A program made the position numbers and the translations under genes. This document shows positions 50,852 to 59,455 of a stretch of 64,000 nucleotides of DNA, in pieces. Positions within the stretch are counted from its first letter, which is position 1. The number at the start of each line of letters is the position of its first letter. The notes beneath the pieces were generated by a model, which was not told the DNA's origin, did not search any database, and was given only the letters and a program-made list of their open reading frames with translations. Origin of the DNA: Gammaproteobacteria bacterium (lineage in GTDB: Bacteria; Pseudomonadota; Gammaproteobacteria; Steroidobacterales; JABDKV01); NCBI GenBank assembly GCA_013003425.1, contig JABDJB010000012.1, forward strand, positions 1 through 64,000, in the 5' to 3' direction.

Positions 50852-50990
50852 GGTGGAGCGGTCTCCAGCCGCAGTTCTCGTGGGAGCGGCTTCCAGCCGC
50901 GACTGCTCGCGATAAATTCCTGTGGGAGCGGCTTCCAGCCGCGACTACTTGCGACAGGTCCCTGTGGGAGCGGCTTCCAGCCGCGATCAA
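50852..50990. repeat. REP cluster, three full units and one degenerate
   Basis: Units GTGGGAGCGGCTTCCAGCCG start at 50880, 50922 and 50964 (42-bp spacing), preceded by a degenerate unit at about 50852 (GGTGGAGCGGTCTCCAGCCG). The core matches the other two REP clusters, but the loop is CTTCCAG rather than CATCTTG. It ends 6 bp before the dihydroorotate dehydrogenase stop. Confidence 0.9.
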
Positions 50991-50996
50991 AAGACC

Positions 50997-51980
50997 TCAC
51001 CCTGCAAGACAGTTTTCCGGGTCGTCGGTAACGTCGTCGTAACGCATGGCACCGACCAGCCGCGACAACGACATCTCATGACGACCCAGGTAATCGGCGA
51101 GTTCGGTATTTATTTTCACGCAAGCCAGCGGATCATAAAAAAGTGCGGTGCCGACGCCGACGGTTGCCGAGCCAGCGATGATGAACTCAAGCGCGTCGCG
51201 CGCCGTGGTAATACCGCCCTGCCCGATGATCGGAACACCATGCGATCGCGCCAGCTCGTAAACCTGGTGCACTTTCAGTAGCGCGATCGGTTTGATTGCC
51301 GGGCCGGACAGCCCGCCCTGCACGTTACCGATCACCGGCTGGCGGGATTCAGGATCGATTGCCATGCCCATGATGGTGTTTATTACCGCCAGCGCATCGC
51401 TGCCGGCTTCAATACAGCGGCGTGCGTTTTCGGTGATATCTGTCTGGTTGGGCGACAGCTTGGTGATGACCGGTTTGCTGGTTACGGCACGGCAGGCCGC
51501 GACCACGCGCGCCGACATGTCAGGATGATTGCCGAAGGCGACGCCGCCTTCCTTGATGTTCGGACAGGAGATATTGATCTCGATGGCATCGATCGGTGAA
51601 TCGTCAAAGCGCCGCGTGACTTCGACGTAGTCCTCGATCGTCGAGCCGCACACGTTGGCAATAAACCGGGTCTCGGAAAAATCCAGCGCCGGCAGTATGT
51701 CGCGGATGACAACATCGACACCCGGGTTCTGCAGGCCGATCGCATTGAGCATACCCATGGGGGTTTCCCATACGCGGTGCGGCGGATTACCCAGGCGTGG
51801 CTCCAGCGTCGTTCCTTTCAACACCACCGCGCCCACCTGGCGGTTGGAGAAGCCCTCGACCCGCGTGTACTCTTCACCAAAACCGACGCAGCCCGACAGC
51901 AGCACGATAGGCGAAGCCAGCTCGAGACCGCAAAACTCGGTCCTGAGGGAGGCAGCGGGCAGGGTGTTGGTGTCGTTCAA
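50997..51980 (-). CDS. pyrD: Dihydroorotate dehydrogenase, class 1B-like (PyrD)
   Basis: A 327-residue FMN enzyme of pyrimidine synthesis. It starts near LRTEFCGLELASPIVLLSGC, has AIGLQNPGVDVVI, the active-site loop INISCPNIKEGG with catalytic Cys139, ITKLSPNQTDI, and the FMN-binding IIGQGGITTARDALEFIIAG and VGVGTALFYDP. A Cys base and the absence of a membrane N-terminal helix indicate class 1, most like the NAD-linked 1B (PyrDB) form. No pyrK partner is nearby. TTG 51980 is the start. It is divergent from trmL. Confidence 0.88.
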   Translation of the reverse strand: MNDTNTLPAASLRTEFCGLELASPIVLLSGCVGFGEEYTRVEGFSNRQVGAVVLKGTTLEPRLGNPPHRVWETPMGMLNAIGLQNPGVDVVIRDILPALDFSETRFIANVCGSTIEDYVEVTRRFDDSPIDAIEINISCPNIKEGGVAFGNHPDMSARVVAACRAVTSKPVITKLSPNQTDITENARRCIEAGSDALAVINTIMGMAIDPESRQPVIGNVQGGLSGPAIKPIALLKVHQVYELARSHGVPIIGQGGITTARDALEFIIAGSATVGVGTALFYDPLACVKINTELADYLGRHEMSLSRLVGAMRYDDVTDDPENCLAG

Positions 51981-52013
51981 GCTCTCATACCGGGGCGCGA
52001 CAAAACAGGCGCT

Positions 52014-52478
52014 ATGTTACACGTAATCCTTTTCCAGCCCGAGATACCGCCCAACACCGGCAACGTCATCCGCCTGTGCGCCAACACCGGTGCCCACCTG
52101 CACCTGGTGCATCCGCTCGGTTTCGATCTCGACGAACGACGCATGCGTCGCGCCGGGCTCGATTATCACGAGTACGCCAATGTCAGTGAGCATGAATCGC
52201 TCGAGGACTGCCTCGCGACGCTGCAGTCGGCCCGGGTTCTGGCCTGTACCACGCGGGGATCCACGACCTATTCCGACATCAGTTTTCGCGATGGCGACGC
52301 GTTGCTGTTTGGTCCGGAAACCCGCGGCCTGCCACAGGCGTTGCTCGACAGCATGCCGGCAGAACAGGTGATACGAATACCGATGCGGCCGGACAACCGC
52401 AGCCTCAACCTTTCCAACGCGGTAGCCGTCGTCGTTTTTGAGGCGTGGCGCCAGCAGGGGTTTGCCGGCGGCAGCTAG
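52014..52478 (+). CDS. trmL: tRNA (cytidine/uridine-2'-O-)-methyltransferase TrmL
   Basis: A 154-residue SPOUT methyltransferase that 2'-O-methylates nucleotide 34 of tRNA-Leu. Motif 1 is PEIPPNTGNVIRLCANTGAH, motif 2 LLFGPETRGLPQALLD, and motif 3 IPMRPDNRSLNLSNAVAVVV. ATG 52014 is the conserved start (MLHVILFQPE). It converges on gpsA, and the two stop codons share CTAG at 52475-52478. Confidence 0.96.
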   Translation: MLHVILFQPEIPPNTGNVIRLCANTGAHLHLVHPLGFDLDERRMRRAGLDYHEYANVSEHESLEDCLATLQSARVLACTTRGSTTYSDISFRDGDALLFGPETRGLPQALLDSMPAEQVIRIPMRPDNRSLNLSNAVAVVVFEAWRQQGFAGGS

Positions 52479-53482
52479 TTCTCGCGGCGCAGCTCGCGAC
52501 CCATCAGAACCGAGACCGCGCTGCGCGGGTCACGGCCTTCGTACAGCACACGGTAGATCTCGGCGGCAATCGGCATCTCGACATCAAGCCGCCCGGCGAC
52601 TTCCCATACGGCGCGTGCAGCAAGCACTCCCTCGACTACCTGGCCGATCTCGGCCTGCGCAGTCTCGATGTCCTTGCCCGCCGCCAGGGCCAGGCCCATG
52701 CGACGATTTCGCGACAGGTTGTCAGTGCAGGTCAGCACCAGGTCACCCATCCCGGCCAGGCCCATGAAAGTATCGGGGCGGGCGCCCAGCGCCAGTCCCA
52801 GCTGAGTCATCTCGTACAGGCCACGCGTAATAAGTGCGACCCTGGTGTTGGCGCCAAAGCCCAGCCCGTCGCTGATGCCGGCGCCGATCGCCAGCACGTT
52901 TTTAACTGCAGCACCCACTTCTACGCCAATGATGTCCGTGGTTGTGTAAGCGCGGAACTCGTCGGTGGAAATCGACGCTGCGATGTCGCTGGCAAACTGC
53001 TCATCGGTTGATGCGACCGTCATGGCCGACGGCAACCCGCGGCCCACCTCATTGGCAAATGTCGGCCCGGCCAGCATCGCCATGGGGATCTCAGCACCCA
53101 GCACTTCTTGTGCGACTTCGTGCGGCAGTTTGCCGCTGTCCATTTCAAAGCCCTTGGTGGCCCAGCACAGTCGTGCGCCGGGCATCAGCAGCGGCTTGAT
53201 ACGTTTGAGCATTTCGCGAAAAGCATGGCTGGGCACTGCTACCAGCACATCGGTTGCTTCGCGCAGCGCTTTGGAAAGGCTCGGCTCAACCTGCAGCGCC
53301 GGAGGAAACTGAGCGTCCGGCAGATACTTTTTGTTTGCACGGTCACTCTGCAGCAGCTCCAGCTGCTCTGCATCATGACCCCACAACAGCGTGGGCCTCG
53401 CGGTGCGGGCAAACTGTATCGCCAGTGCTGTGCCCCACGAACCGGCGCCGAGTACTGCGATTGGTGTGCGTTTATTCGTCAA
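52475..53482 (-). CDS. gpsA: NAD(P)H-dependent glycerol-3-phosphate dehydrogenase
   Basis: A 335-residue enzyme that reduces dihydroxyacetone phosphate for phospholipid synthesis. IAVLGAGSWGTALAIQFAR binds NAD(P), CWATKGFEMDSGKL and the later AAVKNVLAIGAGISDGLGFG plus TRVALITRGLYEM are hallmark stretches, and the catalytic Lys lies in AVKNV. TTG 53482 overlaps the secB stop. It belongs to the conserved secB-gpsA-trmL neighbourhood. Confidence 0.96.
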   Translation of the reverse strand: MTNKRTPIAVLGAGSWGTALAIQFARTARPTLLWGHDAEQLELLQSDRANKKYLPDAQFPPALQVEPSLSKALREATDVLVAVPSHAFREMLKRIKPLLMPGARLCWATKGFEMDSGKLPHEVAQEVLGAEIPMAMLAGPTFANEVGRGLPSAMTVASTDEQFASDIAASISTDEFRAYTTTDIIGVEVGAAVKNVLAIGAGISDGLGFGANTRVALITRGLYEMTQLGLALGARPDTFMGLAGMGDLVLTCTDNLSRNRRMGLALAAGKDIETAQAEIGQVVEGVLAARAVWEVAGRLDVEMPIAAEIYRVLYEGRDPRSAVSVLMGRELRREN

Positions 53483-53949
53483 TGTTTCTCAGTGTCGCCA
53501 CTTTCTGCCGCGGCGCGGGCCACTTCTTCGCGCTGCTGCATGTAAAGCGCGTCAAAGTTGACCGGCTGCAGTAACAGCCCCGGGAAACCACCCTTGCCAA
53601 CCAGGTCGGTAATGGCTTCGCGCGCGAACGGGAACAGCTGCGTCGGACAATAAGCGCCAATCAGGGGGCCAAGCTCTTCATCGCTGAAACCGCTGATCTG
53701 GAATACACCGGCCTGGTGTACTTCGACGATAAAAGCGACTTCACCCTCGACCTTTGCCTCGGCGGTGATCGACAGCACCACTTCACGCAGGCTGTCACCC
53801 ACCGACTGGTTCTTTGTCTGCAGGTTCAGGTTGACCTCTGGTCGCCACTCCTTGCTGTAGATCGCCGGTGTGGTTGGTGCTTCAAATGAAAGGTCCTTGA
53901 TGTAAAGTTTCTGGACCAGAATCTGCCGGGCCGGCGCTTCCTGTGTCAT
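53479..53949 (-). CDS. secB: Protein-export chaperone SecB
   Basis: A 156-residue chaperone that keeps preproteins unfolded for SecA. Signature stretches are QKLYIKDLSFEAPTTPAIYS, VEVHQAGVFQISGFS-like, and CPTQLFPFAREAITDLVGKGGFPGLLLQPVNFDALY. ATG 53949 overlaps the grxC stop as ATGA, and its own stop overlaps the gpsA start. Confidence 0.97.
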   Translation of the reverse strand: MTQEAPARQILVQKLYIKDLSFEAPTTPAIYSKEWRPEVNLNLQTKNQSVGDSLREVVLSITAEAKVEGEVAFIVEVHQAGVFQISGFSDEELGPLIGAYCPTQLFPFAREAITDLVGKGGFPGLLLQPVNFDALYMQQREEVARAAAESGDTEKH

Positions 53950-54248
53950 TGTGTTCCCTCTGTTTGTGAGCCGATACCTAAGGCGGTATCGAGCTTGCCG
54001 GCGTACTCGAGTGCGTACAACTCGTCGCAACCGCCAATATGATTACCGTTAATAAAAATTTGCGGCACGGTGCGGCGATTGCTCAGCCGCTCCATTTCCG
54101 CACGAAACTGTGGCTGCTCATCGAGCCGGATGTCCGCGTAGCTGATGCCCTTGCCGTCGAGTAGCGACCTTGCGCGGATACAATACGGGCAGCGTGCCGT
54201 GCCGTAGACGACCACCTCGGCCTGGTTGGTAACGGCCGGGTTGGTCAT
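53946..54248 (-). CDS. grxC: Glutaredoxin 3
   Basis: A 100-residue dithiol glutaredoxin with CPYC at residues 20-23, the TVPQIFINGNHIGGCDEL cis-Pro and glutathione-binding motif, and a short C-terminal tail. It is slightly longer than E. coli GrxC because of the N-terminal TNPAVTNQ. Its ATG overlaps the stop of the rhodanese gene. The secB-grxC-rhodanese order is conserved. Confidence 0.96.
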   Translation of the reverse strand: MTNPAVTNQAEVVVYGTARCPYCIRARSLLDGKGISYADIRLDEQPQFRAEMERLSNRRTVPQIFINGNHIGGCDELYALEYAGKLDTALGIGSQTEGTQ

Positions 54249-54685
54249 TTGCTTTTGCCCTTGCCACCGCGTTCCAGCGGCAGGTGTTCTTCACGCCAGG
54301 CTGTTACCCCGCCGCGCAGGCTGAACACCTGCTCGAACTCAGCGCCCCGCAGCAACGACACCGCGCGCGTTGTGCCGGAATCGCGCTGGTCATAGGTGAT
54401 CACTGGCTTGTTGCGGTACTTTTTCAACGAACCAAGCTGCGATTGCAGCTCGGACACCTGCAGGTTGCGGGCGCCGCTGAGGTGCCCTTCGGCGTAGTCT
54501 TCCGGAGAGCGCAGGTCCAGAACCAGCGCGCCCTTGTTGATCAGCCGTACCGCCTGGTCGGGGCTCACCGCGAAGCGTCCCTGACCGGCCATGCGGAATT
54601 CGTAGAACAACAGCATTGCGCCGGTACCGATGGCCGCGACGACCAAAAGCGGGTGATTGCCAATGAATTCCAGCAGCTGTTCCAT
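54245..54685 (-). CDS. Membrane-anchored rhodanese-like protein (YibN type), likely inactive
   Basis: A 146-residue protein with an N-terminal helix (LLVVAAIGTGAMLLFYEF) and a rhodanese domain (INKGALVLDLRSPEDYAEGHLSGARNL). The loop that normally holds the catalytic Cys reads VITYDQRDSGTTRAVSLL, with Asp where Cys is expected, so sulfur transfer is unlikely. The C-terminal FSLRGGVTAWREEHLPLERG is typical. The YibN family is part of the conserved secB-grxC-yibN block. It is divergent from envC. Confidence 0.88.
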   Translation of the reverse strand: MEQLLEFIGNHPLLVVAAIGTGAMLLFYEFRMAGQGRFAVSPDQAVRLINKGALVLDLRSPEDYAEGHLSGARNLQVSELQSQLGSLKKYRNKPVITYDQRDSGTTRAVSLLRGAEFEQVFSLRGGVTAWREEHLPLERGGKGKSK

Positions 54686-54780
54686 GTAAGAGTCACGAGG
54701 GCGAAGCGGCCGCGCATTATAGCAGCCGGGCCGGGCGCGGGTTTGACTGCCAGTCGAAATTGCGGTGCGATGCCCGCGTG

Positions 54781-55938
54781 ATGAGGTTACCCGCAGTGCT
54801 CTTGCTGATCCTGGTCGCCATCCCGGGCCAGTCGGGCCACGCTGCCGACGACCGGGCAGAGCGCGAAAAGGAACTGCAGCAGGTACGGCAACGGATTGAA
54901 GCGCTGCGTGGCGAGATCGATGCCGACATCGAAAAACGCGACAGCATGACAGCGCGACTGCGCGATACCGAGCGATTGCTGGGCGCGGTACGGCGCAATC
55001 TGGCCAGCCTGCGTACCGAACGCGAAAGCTCGGAGGCCAGGCAGCGGGCACTGTCACAGCAGCAGCAACAGCGCCGCGCCGAGCTCGACAGTGTGCGCGA
55101 CAGTCTTGCCGGCCAGCTACGTGCTGCGTATGTCAACGGGCGCGAGGAGCGACTCAAACTGTTGCTGAGCCACCGGGACCCGGCGGTTGTGGGGCGGCAG
55201 AACATTTACTACCGCTACCTGACCGATAGTCGGGTGCAGCAGATCGGTCAGGTCGAGCAGCACCTTGCAGAGCTGGCGCGCATCGAAGCAGAAGTACAGG
55301 CTGAAACCGCTCGCCTTGCGGAACTGGAGCGACGCCGCAGTGAGGAGCTGGCAAGTCTGGAGCGCGGGCGTGAAGAGCGTCGCGAGATCATTGCAAAGCT
55401 CGGCACCCGTATTGACAGCGGCGGTTCGCAGCTGGGCCAACTGACGCGCCAGGAACAGGCGCTGGTTAATCTGCTCGAAGAGCTGGAACGGGCGCTGGCT
55501 GACTTTCCGGTAGATTCACAAGAACCGTTTAATACGCTGAAAGGCAAGCTGGCGTGGCCGGTGCAGGGTGAAGTGCTCGGCAATTTCGGCCGGGCGCGAT
55601 CCGGCAAGTCGATGAAATGGAATGGCGTGCTCATCGGCGCGCAGCGCGGTTCGCCGGTACGAGCAATCGCTCACGGGCGCGTGGCTTACGCTGACTGGTT
55701 ACCGGGTCTCGGACTGTTGACCGTTATTGAACATGGTGACGGCTATCTCAGCTTGTACGGTCACAACGAGCGACTGGACAAGACTGCCGGTGACTGGGTC
55801 GACGCCGGCGAAGTAATCGCAAGCGTCGGCGACAGTGGCGGCCAGCCGCAGCCGGCGTTGTACTTCGAGATTCGTCACCAGCGTACGCCGGTCAATCCGC
55901 ACCCGTGGTTTAACAAACGCCTGGCAACGTCACAATAA
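54781..55938 (+). CDS. envC: Murein hydrolase activator EnvC
   Basis: A 385-residue secreted protein: signal (LPAVLLLILVAIPGQSGHA), a coiled coil of about 220 residues rich in Arg/Glu/Gln (ERLKLLLSHRDP marks the known hairpin), and a C-terminal LytM/M23 domain (LAWPVQGEVLGNFGRARSG, ending LYFEIRHQRTPVNPHPWF). The metal-binding positions are replaced: WNGVLIGAQRGSPV lacks the expected His and Asp, as in E. coli EnvC, which activates amidases without cutting. ATG 54781 is used. The gene normally sits beside gpmI, which is absent here. Confidence 0.92.
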   Translation: MRLPAVLLLILVAIPGQSGHAADDRAEREKELQQVRQRIEALRGEIDADIEKRDSMTARLRDTERLLGAVRRNLASLRTERESSEARQRALSQQQQQRRAELDSVRDSLAGQLRAAYVNGREERLKLLLSHRDPAVVGRQNIYYRYLTDSRVQQIGQVEQHLAELARIEAEVQAETARLAELERRRSEELASLERGREERREIIAKLGTRIDSGGSQLGQLTRQEQALVNLLEELERALADFPVDSQEPFNTLKGKLAWPVQGEVLGNFGRARSGKSMKWNGVLIGAQRGSPVRAIAHGRVAYADWLPGLGLLTVIEHGDGYLSLYGHNERLDKTAGDWVDAGEVIASVGDSGGQPQPALYFEIRHQRTPVNPHPWFNKRLATSQ

Positions 55939-56077
55939 ATTACGCCATTCTGTAAAAACGCGCAGTATTATGACTGCTCTCGCTGGACTTTGAGCTGCGC
56001 TGCGCCGACACTGTTGATAACAAGAATAACGGCCGGTTCGCCCGGCGTCGCACTGCTCAATCGCTGAAGGAATAACC

Positions 56078-58111
56078 GTGAAAAAAACAGAATCCGGAAA
56101 CAACCGGACCCGCACACTTATCTGTACTCCGCTGCTGCTGACGCTGTTCGCTTCGGCGTCCTGGGCCGACCCGTTTCCGGCCGAACTCGAATTAAGCACG
56201 TTGCAGTCGGCCAATGGCGGCGACGGCAGTGCGGGAGCCATCATCGAGGGCGCACTCGCCGACGATACAAGCGGCATGACGGTGGCAAGCGGAGATGTAA
56301 ACGGTGACGGTCGTGCCGACCTGATCATCGGTGCCCCCGAGGCGTCCCCCGGAGGCCGCACCAACGCCGGTTCCACCTATGTGCTGTTCGGGAGCGCGAC
56401 CGGCTATCCGGCACAGCTGGACCTGGCTGGCCTGCTGGCCGCAAATGGCGGCAACGGCACGGCAGGTTTTGTGCTTCACGGTATCGATTCCGGCGATTTC
56501 TCCGGTCTGACATTGAGCGCAGCTTCGGATATCAACGATGACGGCATTAACGACATTGTGATTGGCGCCGACCTCGCCGACCTTGCAGCTGAAAGCAACG
56601 ATGCCGGCGAAAGCTACGTTGTTTTTGGCAGCGCGGCCGGTTTTCCCGCCGAGATCGAGCTTTCTTCGCTGCTTGCGGCGAACGGCGGCGACGGCAGCAC
56701 GGGTTTCGTGATCAAGGGCATCAACTTCGCGGACTTCGCCGGAGTGGTAGCGGCCGGCGGCGACTTCAATGGCGACATGATTGACGACCTGGTAATCGGC
56801 GCGCGCACCGCAGACCCTGCCGGCAATCGCGGCAGCGCTGGCCAGACGTTTGTACTTTTCGGGCGCGACAGCGGGTTTCCGGCTGAGCTGTCTCTTACCA
56901 CGCTGCTGCCTGGCAATGGTGGCAATGGTTCGACCGGCTTCGTCATCGAAGGCATCAACGCGTTTGATGAATCCGGCACCGCGATTGCCAGCGCCGGCGA
57001 TGTCAATGGCGATACCATCGACGACCTTGTTATCAGTGCGCCGGAAGCCGACGGCTCGGGTAATGACTTCTCCGGCGAGGTTTACGTCGTGTTTGGTCGC
57101 AGCACCGGTTTTTCGGCGCTGTTCCAGCTGTCATCGTTGCCAGGTGGCGATGGCAGCACGGGCTTCGTGATGTATGGCGAAGATATATTCCTGCTTACCG
57201 GCCGCTCAGTGGATGCCGCCGGCGACGTTAACGGTGACGGCATTGACGATATCGTATTCGGCGCTGACCTGGCGCTGGGCGGTGCCGGCAAGGCCTACGT
57301 GATATTCGGTCGGGACACCGGTTTTCCCGGCAGCTTGTCGCTGACTACACTGCTGGCGGCCAACGGTGGTGACGGCAGTACCGGCTTTGTCATGAACGGC
57401 GTGGCCGCGGGCGACGGCGCCGGCCTGCCGGTAGCGGGACTGGGCGATATAAATAACGACGGCTTCGACGATGTCGGCGTCGCCGCACTGTTTTCCAGTC
57501 CGGGCGACCGCACATTCGCCGGTACCGTTTACGTGGTTTACGGTGCGGATACCGGCTACCCCGCGGAACTCGACCTGGCATCGCTGCTGGTTGCCAACGG
57601 CGGTGACGGCACGGTCGGTTTTGCGGTGAACGGGATCGTGGCCAACGATGCTGCCGGTATCGGGCTGGGTGGCGGCGACATGAACGGTGATGGCATTGCA
57701 GATATGCTCATCGGGGCCGCCTTCGCCGACCCGAATGCCCGTGACCTGGCCGGTGAAACCTACATCGTGTTTGGTCAGGCAGCGGTTGCCGATAGCGACG
57801 GCGACGGCGTTGGCGACGACACCGATAACTGTATCGCGGTAGCTAACGCTGACCAGACTGACAGCAACGGCGACGGAATCGGCAACATCTGCGATGGTGA
57901 CGTTACCGGTAGCGACGGCTCCGCAGACTGCCTGGTCAATCTGCTTGACCTGAGCGCAATGCGCGGGGCATTCCTGACAACAGCAGGGTCACCGGGCTAT
58001 GACCCGCAGCTCGACTTCAACAGCAGCGATAGCATCGATCTGCAGGACCTGGCCATCATGCGCGGGATGTTCCTGCTGCCGCCGGGCCCCAGCGCAACCG
58101 GTTGCAACTAG
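56078..58111 (+). CDS. Secreted FG-GAP beta-propeller protein with TSP3/dockerin-like tail
   Basis: A 677-residue protein with a signal peptide (TPLLLTLFASASWADPF) and seven repeats of about 75 residues. Each starts FPAELELSTLLAANGGDG-like, carries an FG-GAP/calcium motif (DVNGDGRADLIIGAPEA and variants) and ends YVLFGSATG-like. Seven such units build an integrin-alpha-type seven-bladed propeller. The C-terminus has a TSP3-like DSDGDGVGDDTDNC and SNGDGIGNICDGDV, then a dockerin-like pair (LVNLLDLSAMRGAFLTTAG and IDLQDLAIMRGMFLLPPGP). GTG 56078 has GAAGGA upstream. Surface binding or adhesion is inferred. Confidence 0.88.
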   Translation: MKKTESGNNRTRTLICTPLLLTLFASASWADPFPAELELSTLQSANGGDGSAGAIIEGALADDTSGMTVASGDVNGDGRADLIIGAPEASPGGRTNAGSTYVLFGSATGYPAQLDLAGLLAANGGNGTAGFVLHGIDSGDFSGLTLSAASDINDDGINDIVIGADLADLAAESNDAGESYVVFGSAAGFPAEIELSSLLAANGGDGSTGFVIKGINFADFAGVVAAGGDFNGDMIDDLVIGARTADPAGNRGSAGQTFVLFGRDSGFPAELSLTTLLPGNGGNGSTGFVIEGINAFDESGTAIASAGDVNGDTIDDLVISAPEADGSGNDFSGEVYVVFGRSTGFSALFQLSSLPGGDGSTGFVMYGEDIFLLTGRSVDAAGDVNGDGIDDIVFGADLALGGAGKAYVIFGRDTGFPGSLSLTTLLAANGGDGSTGFVMNGVAAGDGAGLPVAGLGDINNDGFDDVGVAALFSSPGDRTFAGTVYVVYGADTGYPAELDLASLLVANGGDGTVGFAVNGIVANDAAGIGLGGGDMNGDGIADMLIGAAFADPNARDLAGETYIVFGQAAVADSDGDGVGDDTDNCIAVANADQTDSNGDGIGNICDGDVTGSDGSADCLVNLLDLSAMRGAFLTTAGSPGYDPQLDFNSSDSIDLQDLAIMRGMFLLPPGPSATGCN

Positions 58112-58219
58112 CAGGGCGCTGGTGTTTTTACGTCGCGAAACAAAAGGCTACGACGTTTCCGGGGTCTTGTGATATCTTGATTTTCCCCGTCAGCCGGTCC
58201 GGCTGTCCGAGGAGCCAGG

Positions 58220-59455
58220 ATGTCAGTAATTTCCCGCGGTCTGCTTGCTGTATTAATAGGAGTCGTACTCGGTGTTTCACTCAGTGCCGGCAGTATCGTG
58301 CTGGCCGAGCTGGAAGCCCGTGAAACCGAGGCCTTGCCGATAGCCGAGGCGCGCCTGTTCGCCGAGGTGCTGGAACGGGTCAAGCGCGAATACGTCGACT
58401 CTGTAGATGATGCCGATCTCATCCAGGCTGCAATACGCGGCATGGTTGCCGATCTGGATCCACACTCGGCGTTTCTCAACTCGCAGGAATACCGCGAGAT
58501 TCGTATTAATACCTCAGGCAACTACACCGGCGTCGGCCTCGAAGTGAATATTGAGGACGGCCAGGTTGTGGTGGTCTCGCCCATCGACAACACACCTGCA
58601 CACCGCGCCGGTATGCAACCGGGCGATATCCTGATGATGGTTGATGGTTATCCGATCGAGCAGGATCTCGAAGACACGGTTGCCCGCATGCGCGGTGAAC
58701 CGGGTACCCCGGTGCGCCTGACCGTGGCACGCGAAGGCGCCGACGACCTGCTGCACTTCAATCTAACCCGCGCCCGCATACAGATGACCAGCGTGCGTTC
58801 GGCGATGCTCGAGCCCGGTTACGGCTACATACGTATCAGCCAGTTCAGCGAATCGACCTCGCGTGACCTGGCGCGCGCTGTGCTGGACCTGGTGGAACGC
58901 AGTGATGACACCCTTTCGGGAATAGTTATCGACCTGCGTAACAACCCGGGTGGCGTGCTCGAGGCCGCGGTCGACGTGTCCGATGCGTTTCTCGACGATG
59001 GCGAAATTGTCTCGGCCAGCGGCCGCGCTGTCGAAGCCGATTTTTCCATGACGGCCAACCCCGGGGATATTTCCCGTGGTGCCCGTCTTGCTGTCCTGAT
59101 TAATTCAGGTACGGCATCGGCTTCGGAAATTGTGGCGGGCGCGTTGCAGGACCACGATCGCGCGGTGCTGCTGGGCTCGCGCAGTTTCGGCAAGGGTTCA
59201 GTGCAAACAGTCATGCCGCTGTCCGACGGGCGCGCAATAAAACTGACTACGTCGCGCTATTTCACGCCATCCGGCCGCTCGATACATGAAAGCGGCATCA
59301 TGCCCGACGTCGAGCTGGAGACCTCCGGCAGTGATGCAGTGGACGCGAGCCGGTGGCTGCAGGAAGCCACCACAATGCTGGCTGACGACTACCAGTTGCG
59401 CCAGGCGCTGACCCACCTGAAAGGCGGCGAGATTCGACAAAGCGCCGCACAGTGA
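58220..59455 (+). CDS. ctpA: S41 family C-terminal processing peptidase
   Basis: A 411-residue periplasmic protease with a signal/anchor (LLAVLIGVVLGVSLSAGSIV), an N-terminal helix bundle, a PDZ domain (YTGVGLEVNIEDGQVVVVSP, then GDILMMVDGYPI) and the S41 core with Ser300 in TASASEIVAGAL and Lys325 in RSFGKGSVQT. It cleaves proteins at their C-termini, and in related bacteria controls peptidoglycan enzymes. ATG 58220 has AGGAG upstream. Its stop overlaps the yibQ-like gene as GTGA. Confidence 0.95.
   Translation: MSVISRGLLAVLIGVVLGVSLSAGSIVLAELEARETEALPIAEARLFAEVLERVKREYVDSVDDADLIQAAIRGMVADLDPHSAFLNSQEYREIRINTSGNYTGVGLEVNIEDGQVVVVSPIDNTPAHRAGMQPGDILMMVDGYPIEQDLEDTVARMRGEPGTPVRLTVAREGADDLLHFNLTRARIQMTSVRSAMLEPGYGYIRISQFSESTSRDLARAVLDLVERSDDTLSGIVIDLRNNPGGVLEAAVDVSDAFLDDGEIVSASGRAVEADFSMTANPGDISRGARLAVLINSGTASASEIVAGALQDHDRAVLLGSRSFGKGSVQTVMPLSDGRAIKLTTSRYFTPSGRSIHESGIMPDVELETSGSDAVDASRWLQEATTMLADDYQLRQALTHLKGGEIRQSAAQ

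Noticed and set aside
54781-55938. EnvC as an active LytM endopeptidase
   Set aside because: The His and Asp metal ligands are replaced in the LytM domain, matching the known inactive activator type.
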